The notes: generated by a model not told the origin, from the letters alone. A stretch of 64,000 bases of DNA from Azospirillum canadense (GCF_025961225.1 NZ_JAOQNG010000002.1:1-64000), one strand, 5' to 3'. Positions 17,601 through 28,911 are shown, counted from the first letter of the stretch. Numbers and translations: made by a program.

Positions 17601-20600
17601 GGCGACCTACGTCATCACGGCCGGCAGCGTCGACGGTACGAACAAGAACGTGTCGGTGAAGGCGACCGACAACGCGGGCAACACGACCACGACGGCCGAC
17701 AGCACGAATGCCACGGTCGACAACGTCGCGCCGACGGTGACGGACGTGAAGATCAACATCAGCGGCGCTTCGGGTACGGGTGGAGCTTACAAGATCGGCG
17801 ACACCGTCACCGTGACCTGGAACAACACCGCCGGTGGTGATAACAACGCCGACAGCATCGCCTCGGTGACGGTGAACTTCAGCCAGTTCGGTGGCGGCAC
17901 CGCGGTGGCGGCGACCAACAGCGCCGGCACTTGGACCGCGACCTACGTCATCGCGTCGGGCAGCATCGACGGCACGAACAAGAACGTGTCCGTGACCGCC
18001 AGCGACAACGCGGGCAACACGACCACGACGGCCGACAGCACCAGCGCCACCGTGGACAACGTCGCACCGACGGTGACCGACGCGAAGATCAGCATCGGTG
18101 GTGCGTCGGGCACGGGTGGCGCCTACAAGATCGGCGACACCGTCACCGCGACCTGGAACAACACCGCCGGCGGCGACAACAACACCGACAGCATCGTCGC
18201 GGTAACGATGGACTTCAGCCAGTTCGGCGGCGGCACCGCGGTGACGGCCACCAACAGCTCCGGCACGTGGACCGCCACCTACGTGATCACGGCCGGCAGC
18301 GTCGAAGCGACCAACCGCAACGTGTCGGTGACCGTCACCGACAACGCCGGCAACACGACCACCACGGCCGACAGCACCAACGCCACGGTCGACACGGTTG
18401 CGCCGATCCAGACCATCGGCACCATCGGCCTCTCGGCCGATGTCGGGACGTCGAGCACGGACTTCCTCACAGCCACGGCCGGCCAGACCATTTCCGCCAC
18501 CCTGTCGGCCGGCTTGGCCACCGGGGACATCCTGTACGGCTCCGTGGACGGCGGGACGACCTGGACCGACATCACCGGCAAGGTCAACGGCACCGCCGTG
18601 GCCTGGACCGGCGCCACCCTGCTGTCCGGCACCAACAGCGTGAAGATGAAGGTCGTCGACGCCGCCGGCAACGAGGGCGCGGTGGCCAGCCAGTCCTACA
18701 CGCTCGACGCCACCATGCCGTCGGTGCAGAGCATTGCCCCGATCAACGCGCCGACGCTCACCGCCGCGTCGGTGACCTATCGCGTCGTGTTCTCCGAAAC
18801 CGTCGCGAACGTCACCACGGACGACTTCGTCCTGACGGCCACGGGCAGCGCGTCGGGCACCGTCGCTTCCGTGTCCGGCAGCGGCACGACGTGGGACATC
18901 ACCGTCACCGGCGTCAGCGGCGACGGCACGCTGCGGCTCGACCTGAAGGGCAGCACCGACGTGATCGACAGCGCCGGCAACGGCAACGGCACCAACGGGT
19001 CGATCGCCGCCTTTACCACGGGCACGGTCCACACGGCCGATCGGGCCGGCCCGGCCTTCACCTCCACGGTGGCGCCGTCGGTGCCGGAGAATTCGACGCC
19101 CGTCGTCACGCTCGCCGCGACCGACAGCAACGGACCGATCACCTACCAGATCGTGGGCGGGGAGGATTCGGCGAAGTTCACGCTCACCGGAACGGCGCTG
19201 TCCTTCACGGCCGCGCCGGACTATGAAACGCGGACGGACGCCAACGCGGACAACGTCTACAAGGTGGTGGTGCGGGCGACGGACAGCCTGGGCAACACCA
19301 CCGACCAGACCCTGTCCGTCACCGTCACCAACGTCAACGAGACGCCGGCCAACGGCGTGGCCCCGGTCGTGACCGGAACCGCGGCGGTCGGCCAGACCCT
19401 GACCGCCGGCACGGGCAGCTGGACCGATCCGGAAAGCGACGTCCTGACCCACAGCTACCAGTGGTACCGGGCCAGCGACAGCGCCGGCACAGGTGCCACG
19501 GCGATCAGCGGCGCGACGTCCGCCAGCTACGCGCCGACGACGTCCGACGCGCACCAATATGTCCGCGTGGTGGTCACCGCCAACGACGGCAACGGCCACA
19601 CGCCGAGCGTAAACGGCGCCTGGACCGCCATCGGCAACAGCGCGCCGGTCAACAGCGCGGTTCCCGCGATCACCGGCACCGCGACGGTCGGCAGCACGCT
19701 GAGCGTCGGGACCGGCAGCTGGAGCGACGTCGACGCCGACACGGTCACCTACAGCTACCAGTGGTATCGGTCCAGCGACAGCGCGGGCACCGGCGCCACG
19801 GCGATCAGCGGCGCCACCGGCACCAGCTACACGCCCGCGCTCGCCGACGCGCACAAGTACCTGCGCGTGGTGGTCACCGCCAACGACGCCCACGGCAGCA
19901 CCGACCAGACCGCGGCGACCGTTTGGACGGCCGTGGGCAACAGCGCGCCGGTCAACACGGTGGTGCCCACGGTGTCCGGCCCCGGCACCATCGCCAGCGC
20001 CCTGACCGCCACCTCCGGCAGCTGGAGCGACGCCGACGCCGACACGGTCACCTACAGCTACCAGTGGTACCGGGCCAGCGACAGCGCCGGCACCGGCGCC
20101 ACGGCGATCGGTGGGGCGACGTCCTCCAGCTACACGCTGACCGGCGCCGACGACGCCAAGCACCTGCAGCTGGTGGTCACGGCCACCGACGGGCAGGGCG
20201 GCAGCCAAGCGGCCGGGTCGGCCTGGCGCCTGATCACCAACAGCGTTCCGGTGATCGGCGGGGTGACCACGGCGGCGCAGCCGACCACCGACACGGCGAC
20301 CGTCACGCCCTTCGCCGCCGTGACCATCCAGGACGCCGACACCCTGCAGGTGCAGACGGTTACGGTCACGCTCGACAGCGCGGCTAGGGGGGCGCTGGCC
20401 GGAACCCAGGGCGGCAGCTACGACGCCGCCACCGGGGTGTGGAGCTTCACCGGCACCGCGGCGCAGGCCCAAACGGCGGTCCGGGCGCTGGTCTTCACGC
20501 CCGCGCCCAACCACGTGGCGCCGGCCGCGACGGAGACGACGACCTTCACCATCGCCGTCAACGACGGCGTGGCGGGCGCCGTGTCCGACGGGCGGACCAC

Positions 20601-23600
20601 GGTGGTGACGACTTCGGTGTACGACACGCCGGTGATCGGCGGCCTGAACGCCGGCCAAGCGATCCAGTACGGCTCCACGGCCAAGCCGTTCGCGACGGCG
20701 ACGGTGGCGGACCCGGACGTGCAGACGTCGCGGGTGCAGGTCATCATCGTCAACGGCGCCAACCAGGGCGACTTCACGGCGGCCTCGGCCGCCGGCTGGA
20801 CGCGGACCGTCAGCGGCACCGACATCGTCTACGAGAAGAGCTACGCGAGCACCCAGGGCATCGGTGGCGCCGAGCAGGCGGACCTGCGCAACCTCGTCTT
20901 CGCGCCGACCAGCACCAGCGTGCCGAACGCGCCGGCGTCGGGGACCACCGCCTTCCAGGTCAAGATCGACGACGGCGGTAACTGGGTCAGCAGCCCGGCC
21001 AACGCCGTGACGGTGGTGGAGGCGCAACCCAACGCGCTGGCGTCGGGCAGCGACAGCGGCGCGTCGGGCACCGACCGCATCACCAACGCCACGACCCCGA
21101 CGGTGCGCGTCAGCCTGCCGGGCAGCCCGGCGGCGGCCGGCGACACGGTCGAGCTTCTGCTCGGCGGAACGTCGCTTGGGCACCCGGTGACGCGGGTCCT
21201 GACCGCGGCCGACGTCGCCATCGGCTACGTCGACCTCGGCGTGACCGCGGCGGGCGACCTGGGCGCGGACGGCGCCAAGACCTTCACCGCGCGGGTGACG
21301 GACGCGAACAGCACCAGCACGCTGGTCGGCGGCGCGCTGACCGTCACGCTGGACACCACGCCGCCGCCGGCCCCGACCTCCCCGGCGGTGCTGGTGTCGG
21401 GCAGCGACAGCGGCCGGTCGGACAGCGACGGCGTGACGCGGGTGACCAGCCCGACCGTCCGCGTCTCGCTGGGCGGCACCAACGCGGTGGCCGGCGACAC
21501 GGTCGAGCTTCTGCTCGGCGGGTCGTCGCTCGGGCACCCGGTGACGCATGTCCTGACGGCGGCCGACATCACGAACGGCTATGTCGACCTCGGCGTGACC
21601 GCGGGCGACCTGGGGGCGGACGGCGCCAAGACCTTCACCTCGCGGGTCACCGACGTGGCGGGCAACGTCGGCACGGCCGGCGGCGCCCTGACCATCACGC
21701 TCGACACCAGCGTCCCGGCGCTGCCGACCACGATCGCCGTTGCCGCCGCGGACGACACCGGCACCTCGTCCGGCGACGGCATCACCCGCAAGCTGCGGCC
21801 GGCAATCACCGGCATGGCGGAAGCCAACAGCACGGTGACCGTCAACATCGACGGCACCGACGTCGGCACCGCGACCGCCGACGCGACGGGGGCTTGGAGC
21901 TACACGCCGACCAGCGACCTCGTCGTTGGCGCCCACGTCGTCAAGGCCAAGGCGACCGACGCCGCCGGCAATGCCGGCGACTATTCCGCCACGGCGACGA
22001 TGACCATCGACCGTTCGGTCCCGACGGTCGTGTCGGTGGGGGCGCCGGCCAACGGCACCTACAAGCTCGGCGACACGCTGCAGTTCACCGTCACCTTCTC
22101 GGAGCGTGTCTCCCGCCTGAACAGCAGCACGCTCAACCTCGTCGTCGACTTGGCGGGCGGCGGCACCGCCACCCGCCAGGCCATGCTGCTGTCCAACAGC
22201 GGGACCACCGCCGTCTACGCCTACACGGTGCAGGCGGGGGATCTGGACGGCAACGGGATCCAGGTGAGCGGCCTGACGGCCGCGTCGGCCATCGACACGG
22301 CGGGCAACGCGCTCGACACGACGTTGAACGGCGTGGGCTCCACGGCCGGCGTGATGGCCGACGGCGTGGTCCCGCTGGTCGCCAGCGTGACGCTGCCGCA
22401 AAGCCAGTCCTACCGCGCCGGGCAGGAGCTGACCTTCGTCGTCACCTTCGACGACCCGAACCTCGTGATCGGTGGCACCAACAACTCGGCGCTGGGCTTC
22501 ACCATCGGTGGGGCCGCCCGGTCGGCGGCATTCGTCAGCCAGTCGGGCGGGGCGGTCACCTACCGTTACGTGGTGCAGGCCGGCGACGACACCGGCACCG
22601 GCATCACGGTGACCGGCATCACGGCGGGGACCGCCACCTACAGGGACACGGCCGGCAATGACGCCAACCTGTCGCTCGGCGGCAAGGTGGGCGACAGCAC
22701 CGGCATCGTGATCGACACGGGTGTCCCGACGGTCGCCGCCCCGGCGGTGACCAGCAGCACGGTCGCCGGATCCACCGCGACGGAACGGGTCTCCGCCACC
22801 AGCACGCCGGCTATCAGCGGCACGACCGAGGCCAACAGCACGGTCACGGTGCTGGTCGACGGCAAGGCGGTCGGCACCACGGTCGCCGATGCCACGGGCG
22901 CCTGGAAATACAGCTTCGCCACCGCGCTGGCCGACGGGGTGCGCAGCATCCAGGTGCAGGCGACTGACAAGGCGGGCAACGCCAGCGCTCTGTCCACGGC
23001 GACACCGCTGACCATCGACACCACGGCGCCGGGCGCGCCGACGGTGACGGTGGGCACGGCGACGTCCGGGGCCACGGCGGTGCGCGGCACGGCCGAGGCG
23101 AACGCCCTGGTCGTGGTGACGGTCAACGGGAAGGACGTCGGCACCGCCCGTGCCGACGCGGCCGGCACTTGGCAACTCGTCCTGGCGTCCGATCTGGGGA
23201 CCGGCAGCTTCACGATCGCGGCGCGCGCCCGCGACGCGGCCGGCAACACGGGTGCCGCCGGCACCACCGCCTTCACGGTGGCGCCGCCCCCGCCGCCGCC
23301 GACCACGACTGTCGTCACATCGAGCGGCAACACCACCACGGCCGTGTCGTCGAGCAACAGCTCGTCCAGCAGCGCGGTGTCAACCTCGACGACACAAACC
23401 ACCACGGGGCCGACGCTCGGCACGGCGCCAACGCTGCCCAGCCAGACGAGCAGCGACGCGGGCCGCGTCATCACCAGCTCGTCCATCGGCAGCGGCGGCG
23501 GGTCGGGAAGCAGCAGCACGGACGCCGGCCGGTCGATCACCATCAACGCGATCAGCAACCAGTCGAGCAGCGACGCCGGCCGTTCGATCACCATCACGGC

Positions 23601-24570
23601 GATCGGCGGCTCGTCGGGCACGAGCGGGACGTCGAGCAGCGCCAGCAGCGTGCTGGGCAGCACGGGCGGCGGAAGCTCGTCGAGCGGCGGCTCCAGCCTG
23701 AGCAGCGTCGTCAGCGGTGGCGGCAGCGGCGGGAGCCTGGGCGGTTCCGGTCTCGGCAGCTCCAGCCTTGGAAGCTCGGGTCTTGGCGGCTCCGGCCTCG
23801 GGTCGGGCGGCCTCGGCTCCACCGGTACGGGCAGCGCGACCGGCAGCGGCACGGGCCTGGGCGGCGTCTCCACCGGTACGGGAACTGGCGGCACGGGAAG
23901 CGGCGGCCTGGGCACCCCGTCGACGGGCGGGCTCTCCACCGGCGGCACGGGATCCGGTACGGGCGTCGGCACGGGCACTGGCACTGGATCCGGAACTGGA
24001 ACGGGCACCGGGACCGGCGGGCTGAACGGCAGCCTCGGAACCCAGGGCAGCGGCACGCAGGGTGGCGGAACCACCTCCGGCTCCACCCCCGGCGCGACGG
24101 GCACGGGAGCCCAGGGCGGCGACCGCGGCACCACCGGCACCCAAAACCAGAGCATCCAAAACCAGGGCCAGACCCAGGGCGGCAACCGCAACACCATCGA
24201 AACCGCCCCGGCCAACCGCGGCGGCCAGAACGGGCAGACCCAGGGCAACCAGCAGCAAGGTGGCCAGCAGCAGGGCGGCCAGAACGCCCAGCCGCCGGCC
24301 GGCGACGGGCAGGGCGGCGACCAGCGCAACGCTCCGTCCGGAACCGAAGGGCAGGGCGACGGCCAAGGTCAGCCACAGGGCCAACCGCAGGGCCAAGGCC
24401 AGGGCCAACCGCAAGGTCAGGGCAACCGCGCCGATGCGGGCGACGCCCCGGCGCCGAAGCCCGCCTTCACGCGGCAGATCGCCCAGGTCCACGGGGCGGC
24501 CGACGCCCGCACCGCGGCCCTGCTCGCCGCGCTCGCCACGCACACCCCACCGGGCAACCGGGCGGCTTGA
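11602..24570 (+). CDS. giant LEPR-motif/DUF4347 multi-Ig surface protein
   Basis: About 4,322 residues, probably an exported adhesin or matrix protein. Order: basic N-terminus; LEPR-type motif [11 protein letters not shown] (about 38-48); Ala-rich linker; DUF4347 domain (about 130-295; [24 protein letters not shown]); a beta-rich module; 16 tandem Ig-like repeats (residues 476-2267); mixed Ig/cadherin-like blocks, including three SYQWYR…GTGATAI repeats (about 2580-2880) and two [12 protein letters not shown] repeats (about 3190-3350); a Ser/Thr/Gly-rich region from about 3895; a Gln/Gly-rich stretch; and the tail [26 protein letters not shown]. No Sec signal and no RTX nonapeptides are seen. 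ATG 11602 is chosen over the GTG at 11584 because TGAGGA is well spaced. Only 72 bases separate it from the TolC gene, pointing to dedicated export by the following genes. Confidence 0.9.
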   Translation: MKSMFTRGKGGSVTGTRVGGKAAQPGVQGKGRKAPLAMALEPRFMFDAAGVATAASDPTADQHADPNAAHPDGKTADAAQKDAAVTAAAASAAAVGAAPTAPTAAPAMAAATSEAGPVDVRPLDPAQNDGKKEVVFIESDVAGYQTFVDGAKAGVEVVLLDASKDGLTQMVQWAQTHQGYDAIHVVSHGSEGVVYLGALQLNADTLAARTSDVASLGKALSPDGDLLLYGCEVASSKGLEFVSALARTSGADVAASNDLTGSSALGGNWTLETKIGDINEGVAFSDVALNGYGSLLVTDAINFTTVAGGAGTATVTVSTTDFGTVAFKLTDSGLSTAYASLSAPGSSTNLGNADPGSGSKGLVINIDNTPGATLPAYFVIATANGTEFRFDSINLYDFNSQGYTVYIVGYRDGVQLQTDTFSDTTIGANATVSLSTNFDNVDQVRIYTSGGPTANPLEMGFDDVVLKSPILGGPSPTVTDGNISIAGHSGASNTYKVGDTVTATWNNTSGGDNNSSITSVTVDFSAFGGGTAVAATNSSDTWTATYVIASGSVDGTSKNVSVKATNGNGSTTTADTTNATVDNIAPVVTGSRITLNNGSGTGSAFKVGDTVTATWNNTGTGDNSSTNNGDLSTVTVDFSQFGGGTAVAATPTSGVYKATYVITGGTVDGGATVSVKATDDAGNTTTTTSNTTVMVDNQAPTVTGGKITLNSGSGTSGAFKVGDTVTATWNNTSATGDNNGDLASVTVDFSQFGGGTAVAASNSSETWTATYVITGGSVDATNRNVSVTVTDDAGNTTTTSDTTNATVDNVAPTITAANTTLTGTGSGTAGGFKIGDTVTATWNNSGSGDSNLDSIASVTVNFSQFGGGAAVAATNSSGTWTATYVIASGTVDGASKGVTITATDNAGNTANASPTTTVTVDNQPPTVTAAKISVSGGTGTSSAYKIGDTVTATWNNTGIGDNNTDGITSVTMDFSQFGGGTVAAANSSGTWTATYVIAAGSVDGTNKNVSVTATDNMGNTTTTAGTGNVAVDNVAPTVTDAKISISGALGTSGAYKIGDTVTATWNNTAGGDNNADGIASVTVDFSAFGGGAAVAATNSSGTWTATYVIAAGSIDATNRNVSVTVTDNAGNTTTTADGTNATVDNIAPTATDAKISIAGATGAGGVYKTGDTVTATWDNTGAGDNNADTISTVTVNFSQFGGGTAVAATNSSGTWTATYVIAAGSINASNKNVTVTVTDNAGNAANAADTTNASVNNVGPTVTAPRISISGASGTSGAYKIGDTVTATWNNTAGGDNNASIGSVTMDFSQFGGGTVAAANSSGTWTATYVITAGSVDGTSKNVSVTATNSVGNPSTTAGTTNATVDNVAPTVTDAKISIGGASGTGGAYKIGDTVTATWNNTAGGDNNTDSITSVTVDFSAFGGGTAVAATESSGTWTATYIIASGSVDGTNKNVSVTATDNAGNTTTTADSTNATVDNVAPTLTDAKISISGASGTGGAYKIGDTVTATWNNTGTGDNNTDSIASVTVNFSQFGGGTAVAATESSGTWTATYVITAGSVDGTNKNVSVTATDNAGNTTTTADGTNATVDNVAPTVTDAKISISGGTGTGGAYKIGDTVTATWDNSISGDNNTDVISTVTVDFSQFGGGTAVTASSNADGVWTSTYIVASGSIDTTSRNVAVTVTDNAGNTTTTADSTNATVDNVAPTVTDAKISIGGASGTSGAYKIGDTVTATWNNTGTGDNNTDSIASVTVDFSAFGGGTAVAATNSSGTWTATYVITAGSIDVTNRNVSVTATDNAGNTTTTADSTNATVDNVAPVLTVGNMAGLSTPTGTGNTLRIGDTVTAVWDNSASGDNNPDTIGAVTADFSQFGGGSAVAMTNSGGVWRQTYVITAGSIDATNRNVAITVTDNAGNTATVTDTANRSVDNVAPTVTDANVSISGGTGTGGAYKIGDTVTATWNNTAAGDNNSDSITSVTVDFSQFGGGTAVTATNSAGTWTATYVITAGSVDGTNKNVSVKATDNAGNTTTTADSTNATVDNVAPTVTDVKINISGASGTGGAYKIGDTVTVTWNNTAGGDNNADSIASVTVNFSQFGGGTAVAATNSAGTWTATYVIASGSIDGTNKNVSVTASDNAGNTTTTADSTSATVDNVAPTVTDAKISIGGASGTGGAYKIGDTVTATWNNTAGGDNNTDSIVAVTMDFSQFGGGTAVTATNSSGTWTATYVITAGSVEATNRNVSVTVTDNAGNTTTTADSTNATVDTVAPIQTIGTIGLSADVGTSSTDFLTATAGQTISATLSAGLATGDILYGSVDGGTTWTDITGKVNGTAVAWTGATLLSGTNSVKMKVVDAAGNEGAVASQSYTLDATMPSVQSIAPINAPTLTAASVTYRVVFSETVANVTTDDFVLTATGSASGTVASVSGSGTTWDITVTGVSGDGTLRLDLKGSTDVIDSAGNGNGTNGSIAAFTTGTVHTADRAGPAFTSTVAPSVPENSTPVVTLAATDSNGPITYQIVGGEDSAKFTLTGTALSFTAAPDYETRTDANADNVYKVVVRATDSLGNTTDQTLSVTVTNVNETPANGVAPVVTGTAAVGQTLTAGTGSWTDPESDVLTHSYQWYRASDSAGTGATAISGATSASYAPTTSDAHQYVRVVVTANDGNGHTPSVNGAWTAIGNSAPVNSAVPAITGTATVGSTLSVGTGSWSDVDADTVTYSYQWYRSSDSAGTGATAISGATGTSYTPALADAHKYLRVVVTANDAHGSTDQTAATVWTAVGNSAPVNTVVPTVSGPGTIASALTATSGSWSDADADTVTYSYQWYRASDSAGTGATAIGGATSSSYTLTGADDAKHLQLVVTATDGQGGSQAAGSAWRLITNSVPVIGGVTTAAQPTTDTATVTPFAAVTIQDADTLQVQTVTVTLDSAARGALAGTQGGSYDAATGVWSFTGTAAQAQTAVRALVFTPAPNHVAPAATETTTFTIAVNDGVAGAVSDGRTTVVTTSVYDTPVIGGLNAGQAIQYGSTAKPFATATVADPDVQTSRVQVIIVNGANQGDFTAASAAGWTRTVSGTDIVYEKSYASTQGIGGAEQADLRNLVFAPTSTSVPNAPASGTTAFQVKIDDGGNWVSSPANAVTVVEAQPNALASGSDSGASGTDRITNATTPTVRVSLPGSPAAAGDTVELLLGGTSLGHPVTRVLTAADVAIGYVDLGVTAAGDLGADGAKTFTARVTDANSTSTLVGGALTVTLDTTPPPAPTSPAVLVSGSDSGRSDSDGVTRVTSPTVRVSLGGTNAVAGDTVELLLGGSSLGHPVTHVLTAADITNGYVDLGVTAGDLGADGAKTFTSRVTDVAGNVGTAGGALTITLDTSVPALPTTIAVAAADDTGTSSGDGITRKLRPAITGMAEANSTVTVNIDGTDVGTATADATGAWSYTPTSDLVVGAHVVKAKATDAAGNAGDYSATATMTIDRSVPTVVSVGAPANGTYKLGDTLQFTVTFSERVSRLNSSTLNLVVDLAGGGTATRQAMLLSNSGTTAVYAYTVQAGDLDGNGIQVSGLTAASAIDTAGNALDTTLNGVGSTAGVMADGVVPLVASVTLPQSQSYRAGQELTFVVTFDDPNLVIGGTNNSALGFTIGGAARSAAFVSQSGGAVTYRYVVQAGDDTGTGITVTGITAGTATYRDTAGNDANLSLGGKVGDSTGIVIDTGVPTVAAPAVTSSTVAGSTATERVSATSTPAISGTTEANSTVTVLVDGKAVGTTVADATGAWKYSFATALADGVRSIQVQATDKAGNASALSTATPLTIDTTAPGAPTVTVGTATSGATAVRGTAEANALVVVTVNGKDVGTARADAAGTWQLVLASDLGTGSFTIAARARDAAGNTGAAGTTAFTVAPPPPPPTTTVVTSSGNTTTAVSSSNSSSSSAVSTSTTQTTTGPTLGTAPTLPSQTSSDAGRVITSSSIGSGGGSGSSSTDAGRSITINAISNQSSSDAGRSITITAIGGSSGTSGTSSSASSVLGSTGGGSSSSGGSSLSSVVSGGGSGGSLGGSGLGSSSLGSSGLGGSGLGSGGLGSTGTGSATGSGTGLGGVSTGTGTGGTGSGGLGTPSTGGLSTGGTGSGTGVGTGTGTGSGTGTGTGTGGLNGSLGTQGSGTQGGGTTSGSTPGATGTGAQGGDRGTTGTQNQSIQNQGQTQGGNRNTIETAPANRGGQNGQTQGNQQQGGQQQGGQNAQPPAGDGQGGDQRNAPSGTEGQGDGQGQPQGQPQGQGQGQPQGQGNRADAGDAPAPKPAFTRQIAQVHGAADARTAALLAALATHTPPGNRAA
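13027..18402 (+). repeat. 16 tandem Ig-like repeat units, mean 336 bp
   Basis: Sixteen consecutive in-frame units begin with [12 protein letters not shown] or a variant and end with NATVDNVA. Together they span exactly 5,376 bp, a mean of 336 bp or 112 residues, with individual units of about 110-114 residues. Conserved landmarks in each unit are [39 protein letters not shown] and [15 protein letters not shown]. Units 5-16 are closer to each other, also at the DNA level, than units 1-4; unit 13 is the most divergent. This indicates expansion by recent duplication or conversion. Confidence 0.95.
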
Positions 24571-24642
24571 GGCCGCCCGCGTTCCCATCCCTTCCACCGC
24601 TTCCGCCTCCGCGTTTCCTCTTCGAATGGATTGCCGACGAGA

Positions 24643-26553
24643 ATGACCTGCCTTCCTCTGACCTTCCGGGCGCGGTCCACGATGGCCTGCGCGACCGTCG
24701 CCCTGCTTGCCGCCTCCCTGCTCGCCAGCGGCTGCTCGCTGTCGCCGCAGCCCCTGACGTCCGAGGAGAACCTGTCGCGGGTGCGCGCCGACATGGCGGT
24801 GGTGATGTCCCCGCAGGAGCCCATCGCCGGCCCCGTCTCCATGCACGAGGCGATGGCCCGCGCCATCAAGTACAACCTCGACGAGCGCGTGAAGCTGATG
24901 GAGATGGCCGTCGCCAACCAGCAGCTCGACCTCTCGCGCTTCGACATGCTGCCGCGTGTCGTCGCCGGCGCCGGCTACGCCGGGCGCAACAACGAGGCCG
25001 GCTCGGAAAGCCTGAACCTCGCCACCGGGCGGCGCACCGGCGAGAGCACCACCGCCACCGACCGCAACCGCCGCACCGCCGACCTCGGCTTCACCTGGAA
25101 CATCCTCGACTTCGGCGTCAGCTACCTGCGCGCGCGCCAGAACGCCAACCTCGTGCTGGTCGCCGACGAGCGCCGCCGCCGCGTCGTCCAGGGCATCCTG
25201 CAGGACGTGCGCACCGCCTATTGGCGCGCCGTGGCCGCCGAGCGGCTGCTGAAGCGCATCGAGCCGCTGGAAAAGCGCATCGAGGCGGCGCGCCGGAACG
25301 CCGGCGCGCTGGAGACGCAGCGCGTGCAGGCGCCGCTGCAGACGCTGACCTACCAGCGCTCGCTGGTCGACACGCTGCGCCAGCTGCAGACGCTGCGCCG
25401 CGAGCTGGTCGCCGCCAAGTCGCAGCTGGGCGCCCTGATGGGCCTGCCGCCGGGCGAGAGCTTCACGCTGGCCATCCCGGCGGAGGCGACGGCGAAGGAC
25501 GCGCCGGCCATCGCCACCCCGGTGGAGGCGCTGGAATCCTACGCGCTGCTGAACCGGCCGGAACTGGTCGAGGAGACCTACAACGCCCGCATCACCGCCG
25601 ACGAGACGCGGCGCGCGCTGCTGAAGCTGCTGCCGGGCATCGACCTGAACGCCGGGCTGCACTACGACAGCAACAGCTTCCTGCTGAACCAGCAGTGGGC
25701 GGACTATGGCGCGCGGCTGTCGTGGAACATCCTGAACCTGGCCTCGGCGTGGGACACGCAGTCCTATTCGAAGGCGCAGGAGGAGCTGGTGGCCTTCCGC
25801 CGGCAGGCGCTGAGCGTGGCGGTGCTGAGCCAGGTGCGGGTGGCGATGGTGCAGTACCGCGAGTTGGCGCAGGAGTTCGCGCTGACCGCCGACCAGGCGG
25901 CGATCGACCAGCGCATCCGGCAGCAGTACGTGAACAGCAGCACGGTCGGCCAGCAGGGCGACCTGGGGGTGATCCAGGCGGAGGTGTCGGTGCTGGTGTC
26001 CGACCTGCGCCGCGACCTGGTGTTCGCCGACCTGCAGAACGCCTATGCCCGCGTGATGGTGTCGGCGGGCGTCGACCCGCTGCCCGAGGCGGTGCCGGCG
26101 CAGGACATGGCGACCCTGCGGCGCGCCGTCGCCGACGGGCTGTCCAGCTGGGAGCAGCGCGCCGGCGGCACCGCCCGCCTGCCGGACCTGCTGACCCCGG
26201 CCGCGACCACCTCGGAAAAGCCGGCGCCCGCGCCGGAGAAGGCCACGGTGGAAAAAGGCACGGCGGATAAGGCGGGCGCTCCGGTCGCCCAGGCACCCGA
26301 GGCGAAGGCCCCGGCCGAAAAGGCCGCGGCGGTCGCCACCCCGGCCCCCGCGGAGAAGGCCGCAGCGCCTGAGACGGTGACGGTGGCCTCGCTGCCGGTG
26401 TCCACGACCTCGGCGTTGCCGATGCGGGCGTCCTACAGCGCTTCGGGCAGCGCATTGGGAAGCGCGCCGGCGGCGTCGGCGCAGTCGGTGAAGGTCTTCA
26501 CGGTGCCCCTGTCGGCCCTGGCTCCCGCCTCCGCCGGCCGGCCGGCCCGCTGA
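24643..26553 (+). CDS. TolC-family outer-membrane efflux lipoprotein
   Basis: 636-residue TolC-type outer membrane channel. A lipoprotein signal (VALLAASLLASGC) places the lipidated Cys near residue 31. The body (about 60-500) has the two-fold TolC repeat: AIKYNLDERVKLMEMAVANQQLDLSRFDMLPRV in the first half and LLKLLPGIDLNAGLHYDSNSF in the second. The TWNILDF and SWNILNL strands are characteristic. From about 525 an unusual Pro/Ala/Lys/Glu-rich extension of over 100 residues follows. The ATG at 24643 is chosen over the TTG at 24631; an ATG at 24682 is also possible. It lies 72 bases after the giant protein and upstream of two HlyD-type adaptors, so it is likely the outer-membrane exit for the giant protein. 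Confidence 0.85.
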   Translation: MTCLPLTFRARSTMACATVALLAASLLASGCSLSPQPLTSEENLSRVRADMAVVMSPQEPIAGPVSMHEAMARAIKYNLDERVKLMEMAVANQQLDLSRFDMLPRVVAGAGYAGRNNEAGSESLNLATGRRTGESTTATDRNRRTADLGFTWNILDFGVSYLRARQNANLVLVADERRRRVVQGILQDVRTAYWRAVAAERLLKRIEPLEKRIEAARRNAGALETQRVQAPLQTLTYQRSLVDTLRQLQTLRRELVAAKSQLGALMGLPPGESFTLAIPAEATAKDAPAIATPVEALESYALLNRPELVEETYNARITADETRRALLKLLPGIDLNAGLHYDSNSFLLNQQWADYGARLSWNILNLASAWDTQSYSKAQEELVAFRRQALSVAVLSQVRVAMVQYRELAQEFALTADQAAIDQRIRQQYVNSSTVGQQGDLGVIQAEVSVLVSDLRRDLVFADLQNAYARVMVSAGVDPLPEAVPAQDMATLRRAVADGLSSWEQRAGGTARLPDLLTPAATTSEKPAPAPEKATVEKGTADKAGAPVAQAPEAKAPAEKAAAVATPAPAEKAAAPETVTVASLPVSTTSALPMRASYSASGSALGSAPAASAQSVKVFTVPLSALAPASAGRPAR

Positions 26554-26555
26554 TC

Positions 26556-26623
26556 CGCACGCCGCGGGGCGTCGCCGCCGGTTTCGGGTTGTCCCGCAGG
26601 CCGGTCGGCCGCCCCGCGGTGCG
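26556..26623 (+). terminator. GC-rich hairpin between TolC and HlyD genes (possible attenuator)
   Basis: Arms CGCACGCCGCGGGGCG (26556-26571) and CGCCCCGCGGTGCG (26610-26623) pair over 14 bp with a two-base bulge. There is no T-run after it, so it is more likely an mRNA processing or attenuation structure than a strong terminator. Confidence 0.4.
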
Positions 26624-26674
26624 TGTGGATGATGGGTTGGCTGAAACAAAGAAGCGTATCGATCCAATGCGGGT

Positions 26675-26688
26675 GCAACGATCGTTGC
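26675..26688. promoter_or_regulatory. palindrome GCAACGATCGTTGC upstream of the adaptor genes
   Basis: Perfect 14-bp palindrome 34 bases before the HlyD ATG at 26723, within the 169-base gap after the TolC gene. It may mark a second promoter or operator for the three adaptor genes. Confidence 0.4.
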
Positions 26689-26722
26689 GTTTCCGCAGTG
26701 ATCGGTGCAGAAAGACTCGGCC

Positions 26723-27544
26723 ATGATCCGTCGTCTTCGCTCCATCCGCGTCGCCGCCGCGCTGTTCGTCGCGCTGGTTCCCGCTCCGTTGCTCGCCGCC
26801 CCGTTGGTTGCCGCGCCGGACTCGCCTCCGCCCGCCACGCCGCCTGCTGCCGTCGATGGTGGGGTGCGCGCGCTGATCGAGGCGCGCCAGCACGCGGTGC
26901 TGTCCAGCGAGATCGCCGGCCGCATCGCCCGCCTCTCGGTGGAGCCGGGCCAAGCCTTCAAGGCGGGGCAGACGCTGGTCGCCTTCGATTGCAGCCACTA
27001 CCAGGCCACGCTGGACGCGGCCCGTGCGAACGCGCGCGCGGCCGACGTCACCGTCCGGCAGAGCCGGCGGCTGGAGCAGCTGAAGTCCATCGGCGGGGCC
27101 GAGGTCGAGATGGCCGAGGTCAAGGCCGAAGCCGCGCGGGCCGAGCAGCGCCGGGCGGAGATCGAGGTGCGCCGCTGCGAGATCAAAGCGCCCTACGACG
27201 GCCGCGCGGTGGAACAGCGCATCCGGGAGCAGGAATCGGTGCCCGCCGGCACCCCGCTGCTGGAGATCGTGTCCGACCAGGACCTGCGGGTGGAGCTGAT
27301 CGTCCCGTCCTCCTGGCTGGTTTGGCTGAAGCCCGGCCAACGGTTCGAGCTGCGCATCGACGAGACGGGCGAGCAGCTGGGCGGCGAGGTTGCGCTGATC
27401 GGCGCGCGCGTCGATCCGGTCAGCCAGTCGCTGAAGGTGATGGGGAAGCTGCTGCCGCAGAAAGGGGCCCCGCCCAATCTGGTTGCTGGGATGAGCGGCA
27501 CCGCCCGCTTCACGCCGCCGGGGGAGGTCACCGTTGCCCGATGA
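26723..27544 (+). CDS. periplasmic adaptor (HlyD/RND membrane-fusion type)
   Basis: 273-residue periplasmic adaptor. The signal peptide MIRRLRSIRVAAALFVALVPAPLLA is followed by a biotinyl-lipoyl half (EARQHAVLSSEIAGRIARLSVEPGQAFKAGQTLVAFDC), a short alpha-hairpin (about 95-150) and the second lipoyl half (IKAPYDGRAVEQRIREQESVPAGTPLLEIVS), then a beta-barrel region. It is shorter than typical RND adaptors (about 350-400). ATG 26723 is preferred; a GTG at 26705 would place six residues before the signal. The next gene starts inside its last codons. No inner-membrane pump or ABC ATPase follows, so the energy source is not evident. It probably links the inner-membrane M50/HlyD protein to TolC. 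Confidence 0.85.
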   Translation: MIRRLRSIRVAAALFVALVPAPLLAAPLVAAPDSPPPATPPAAVDGGVRALIEARQHAVLSSEIAGRIARLSVEPGQAFKAGQTLVAFDCSHYQATLDAARANARAADVTVRQSRRLEQLKSIGGAEVEMAEVKAEAARAEQRRAEIEVRRCEIKAPYDGRAVEQRIREQESVPAGTPLLEIVSDQDLRVELIVPSSWLVWLKPGQRFELRIDETGEQLGGEVALIGARVDPVSQSLKVMGKLLPQKGAPPNLVAGMSGTARFTPPGEVTVAR

Positions 27545-28907
27545 CGTCAACCTTCGTGCCGCCGAAGCCGCGCAGCCGCTGAACGGCCTGCTGCTGCTGC
27601 TGAACCTGCACCAGGAGGCGCGGCAGGCGCAAACGGCGGAGGCGCTGCGCTTCCTGATGGTCAACCAGACGCGGCGGCTGGTGGTCTACCGCCAAGCCGT
27701 GTTCCTGGCGCTGGCACCGACCGGCAAGGCCCGGCTGGAGGCCGTGTCCAACGTCGCCGTACCGGAGCGCGACGCCCCCTTCACCCGTTGGTTGGAGGCG
27801 GTCGGCGCCGCGGTCGCCACCAGTGCCGACGCGCGCGCGCCGCACCTCGTCTCCCCCGCCGACCTGCCGCCGTCGCTGTCGCGGGAGTGGGGCAACTGGG
27901 GACCGGCGCAGGCGCTGTGGCTGCCGCTGCCGGGGCCGGACGGCTCGCTGACCGCCGCGCTGTGGATCGCCCGCGACGACGTCTGGACCGACGGCGAGCA
28001 GCTGTTGCTGGAGCAGCTGGCCGGCGGCTATGGCCACGCCTGGTGGGCGCTGACCCGCGGCGGACGGCGGTCCCGGCTGCCGTTGCGTCCGGCGCTGATG
28101 GCCTTGTTGGCTGTGGCGCTGCTCGGTGGGGCGCTGTCCATCCCCGTGCCGCAATCGACGCTTGCCCCGGCGGAGGTGGCGCCGCGCGACCCGCTGATCG
28201 TCAGCGCGCCGCTGGAGGGCGTCATCGAGCGCTTCCACGTCCAGCCGAACGAGGCGGTCACCGCCGGGCAGCCGCTGTTCAGCTTCGAATCCACCGTGCT
28301 GCGCAGCCGGTTCGAGGTGGCGCGCAAGGCCCTGACCTCGGCGGAGGCCGAGCTTCTGACCGCCGCCCAGGGCGCCTTCGCCGACCCGCAGAGCAAGGCG
28401 CGGGTGGCGCAGCTGAAAGCCCAGGTGGAGCTGCGCCGGGCCGAGCTGGCCTTCGCCCGCGACCTGCTGGACCGCGTCACCGTGAAGGCGGACCGCGCGG
28501 GCATCGCGGTCTTCACCGACGTCAACGACTGGCTGGGCAAGCCGGTGGCGGTGGGCGAGCGCATCCTGACGCTCGCCGACCCGCAGGCGGCGGAGATCGA
28601 CATCCACGTGCCGGTCGGCGACGCCCAGCTGCTGGAGGAAGGGGCGGACGTCAGCCTGTTCCTGAACGTCGATCCGTTGCGCCCGCTGCACGGTCGGGTG
28701 GTGCACGCCAGCTACGAGCCGGGGATGACCACCTCCGGCATCCTGGCCTACCGGGTGCGCGCGGAGCTGGCCGCCGCTGCCGCGGGGGAGCCGACGCCGC
28801 GCATCGGGCTGCGCGGGACCGCCAAGATCGAGGGCGGGCGGGTGCCGCTGGCGCTCTACCTCTTCCGCCGCCCGTTGGCCGCGCTGCGGCAGGCCGTGGG
28901 GATCTAG
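27534..28907 (+). CDS. membrane-anchored HlyD-family protein with N-terminal GAF-like domain
   Basis: 457 residues. The N-terminal cytoplasmic part (about 1-180; QAQTAEALRFLMVNQTRRLVVYRQ…, WLPLPGPDGSLTAALWIARDD) looks like a GAF-type sensory or docking domain. One transmembrane helix follows (about 184-204), then HlyD-type modules: VSAPLEGVIERFHVQPNEAVTAGQPLFSFE, a coiled coil (about 255-300) and VKADRAGIAVFTDVNDW. The start is TTG 27534, with GGGGAGG six bases upstream; it overlaps the previous gene by 11 bp, indicating translational coupling. An ATG at 27541 is out of frame. The cytoplasmic domain could recognise the client or a signal. No function has been assigned to this architecture to my knowledge. 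Confidence 0.8.
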   Translation: MPDDVNLRAAEAAQPLNGLLLLLNLHQEARQAQTAEALRFLMVNQTRRLVVYRQAVFLALAPTGKARLEAVSNVAVPERDAPFTRWLEAVGAAVATSADARAPHLVSPADLPPSLSREWGNWGPAQALWLPLPGPDGSLTAALWIARDDVWTDGEQLLLEQLAGGYGHAWWALTRGGRRSRLPLRPALMALLAVALLGGALSIPVPQSTLAPAEVAPRDPLIVSAPLEGVIERFHVQPNEAVTAGQPLFSFESTVLRSRFEVARKALTSAEAELLTAAQGAFADPQSKARVAQLKAQVELRRAELAFARDLLDRVTVKADRAGIAVFTDVNDWLGKPVAVGERILTLADPQAAEIDIHVPVGDAQLLEEGADVSLFLNVDPLRPLHGRVVHASYEPGMTTSGILAYRVRAELAAAAAGEPTPRIGLRGTAKIEGGRVPLALYLFRRPLAALRQAVGI

Positions 28908-28911
28908 GGCC

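Noticed and set aside
13027..18402. Possible CRISPR array
   Set aside because: The units are 336-bp in-frame protein repeats without spacers.
17527..23175. 1,882-residue antisense open frame
   Set aside because: Same cause; composition is Arg/Gly/Asp-rich and no domain is visible.
23283..24570. RTX/type I secretion signal in the giant protein tail
   Set aside because: No GGxGxDxUx nonapeptides are present, and no ABC transporter is nearby.
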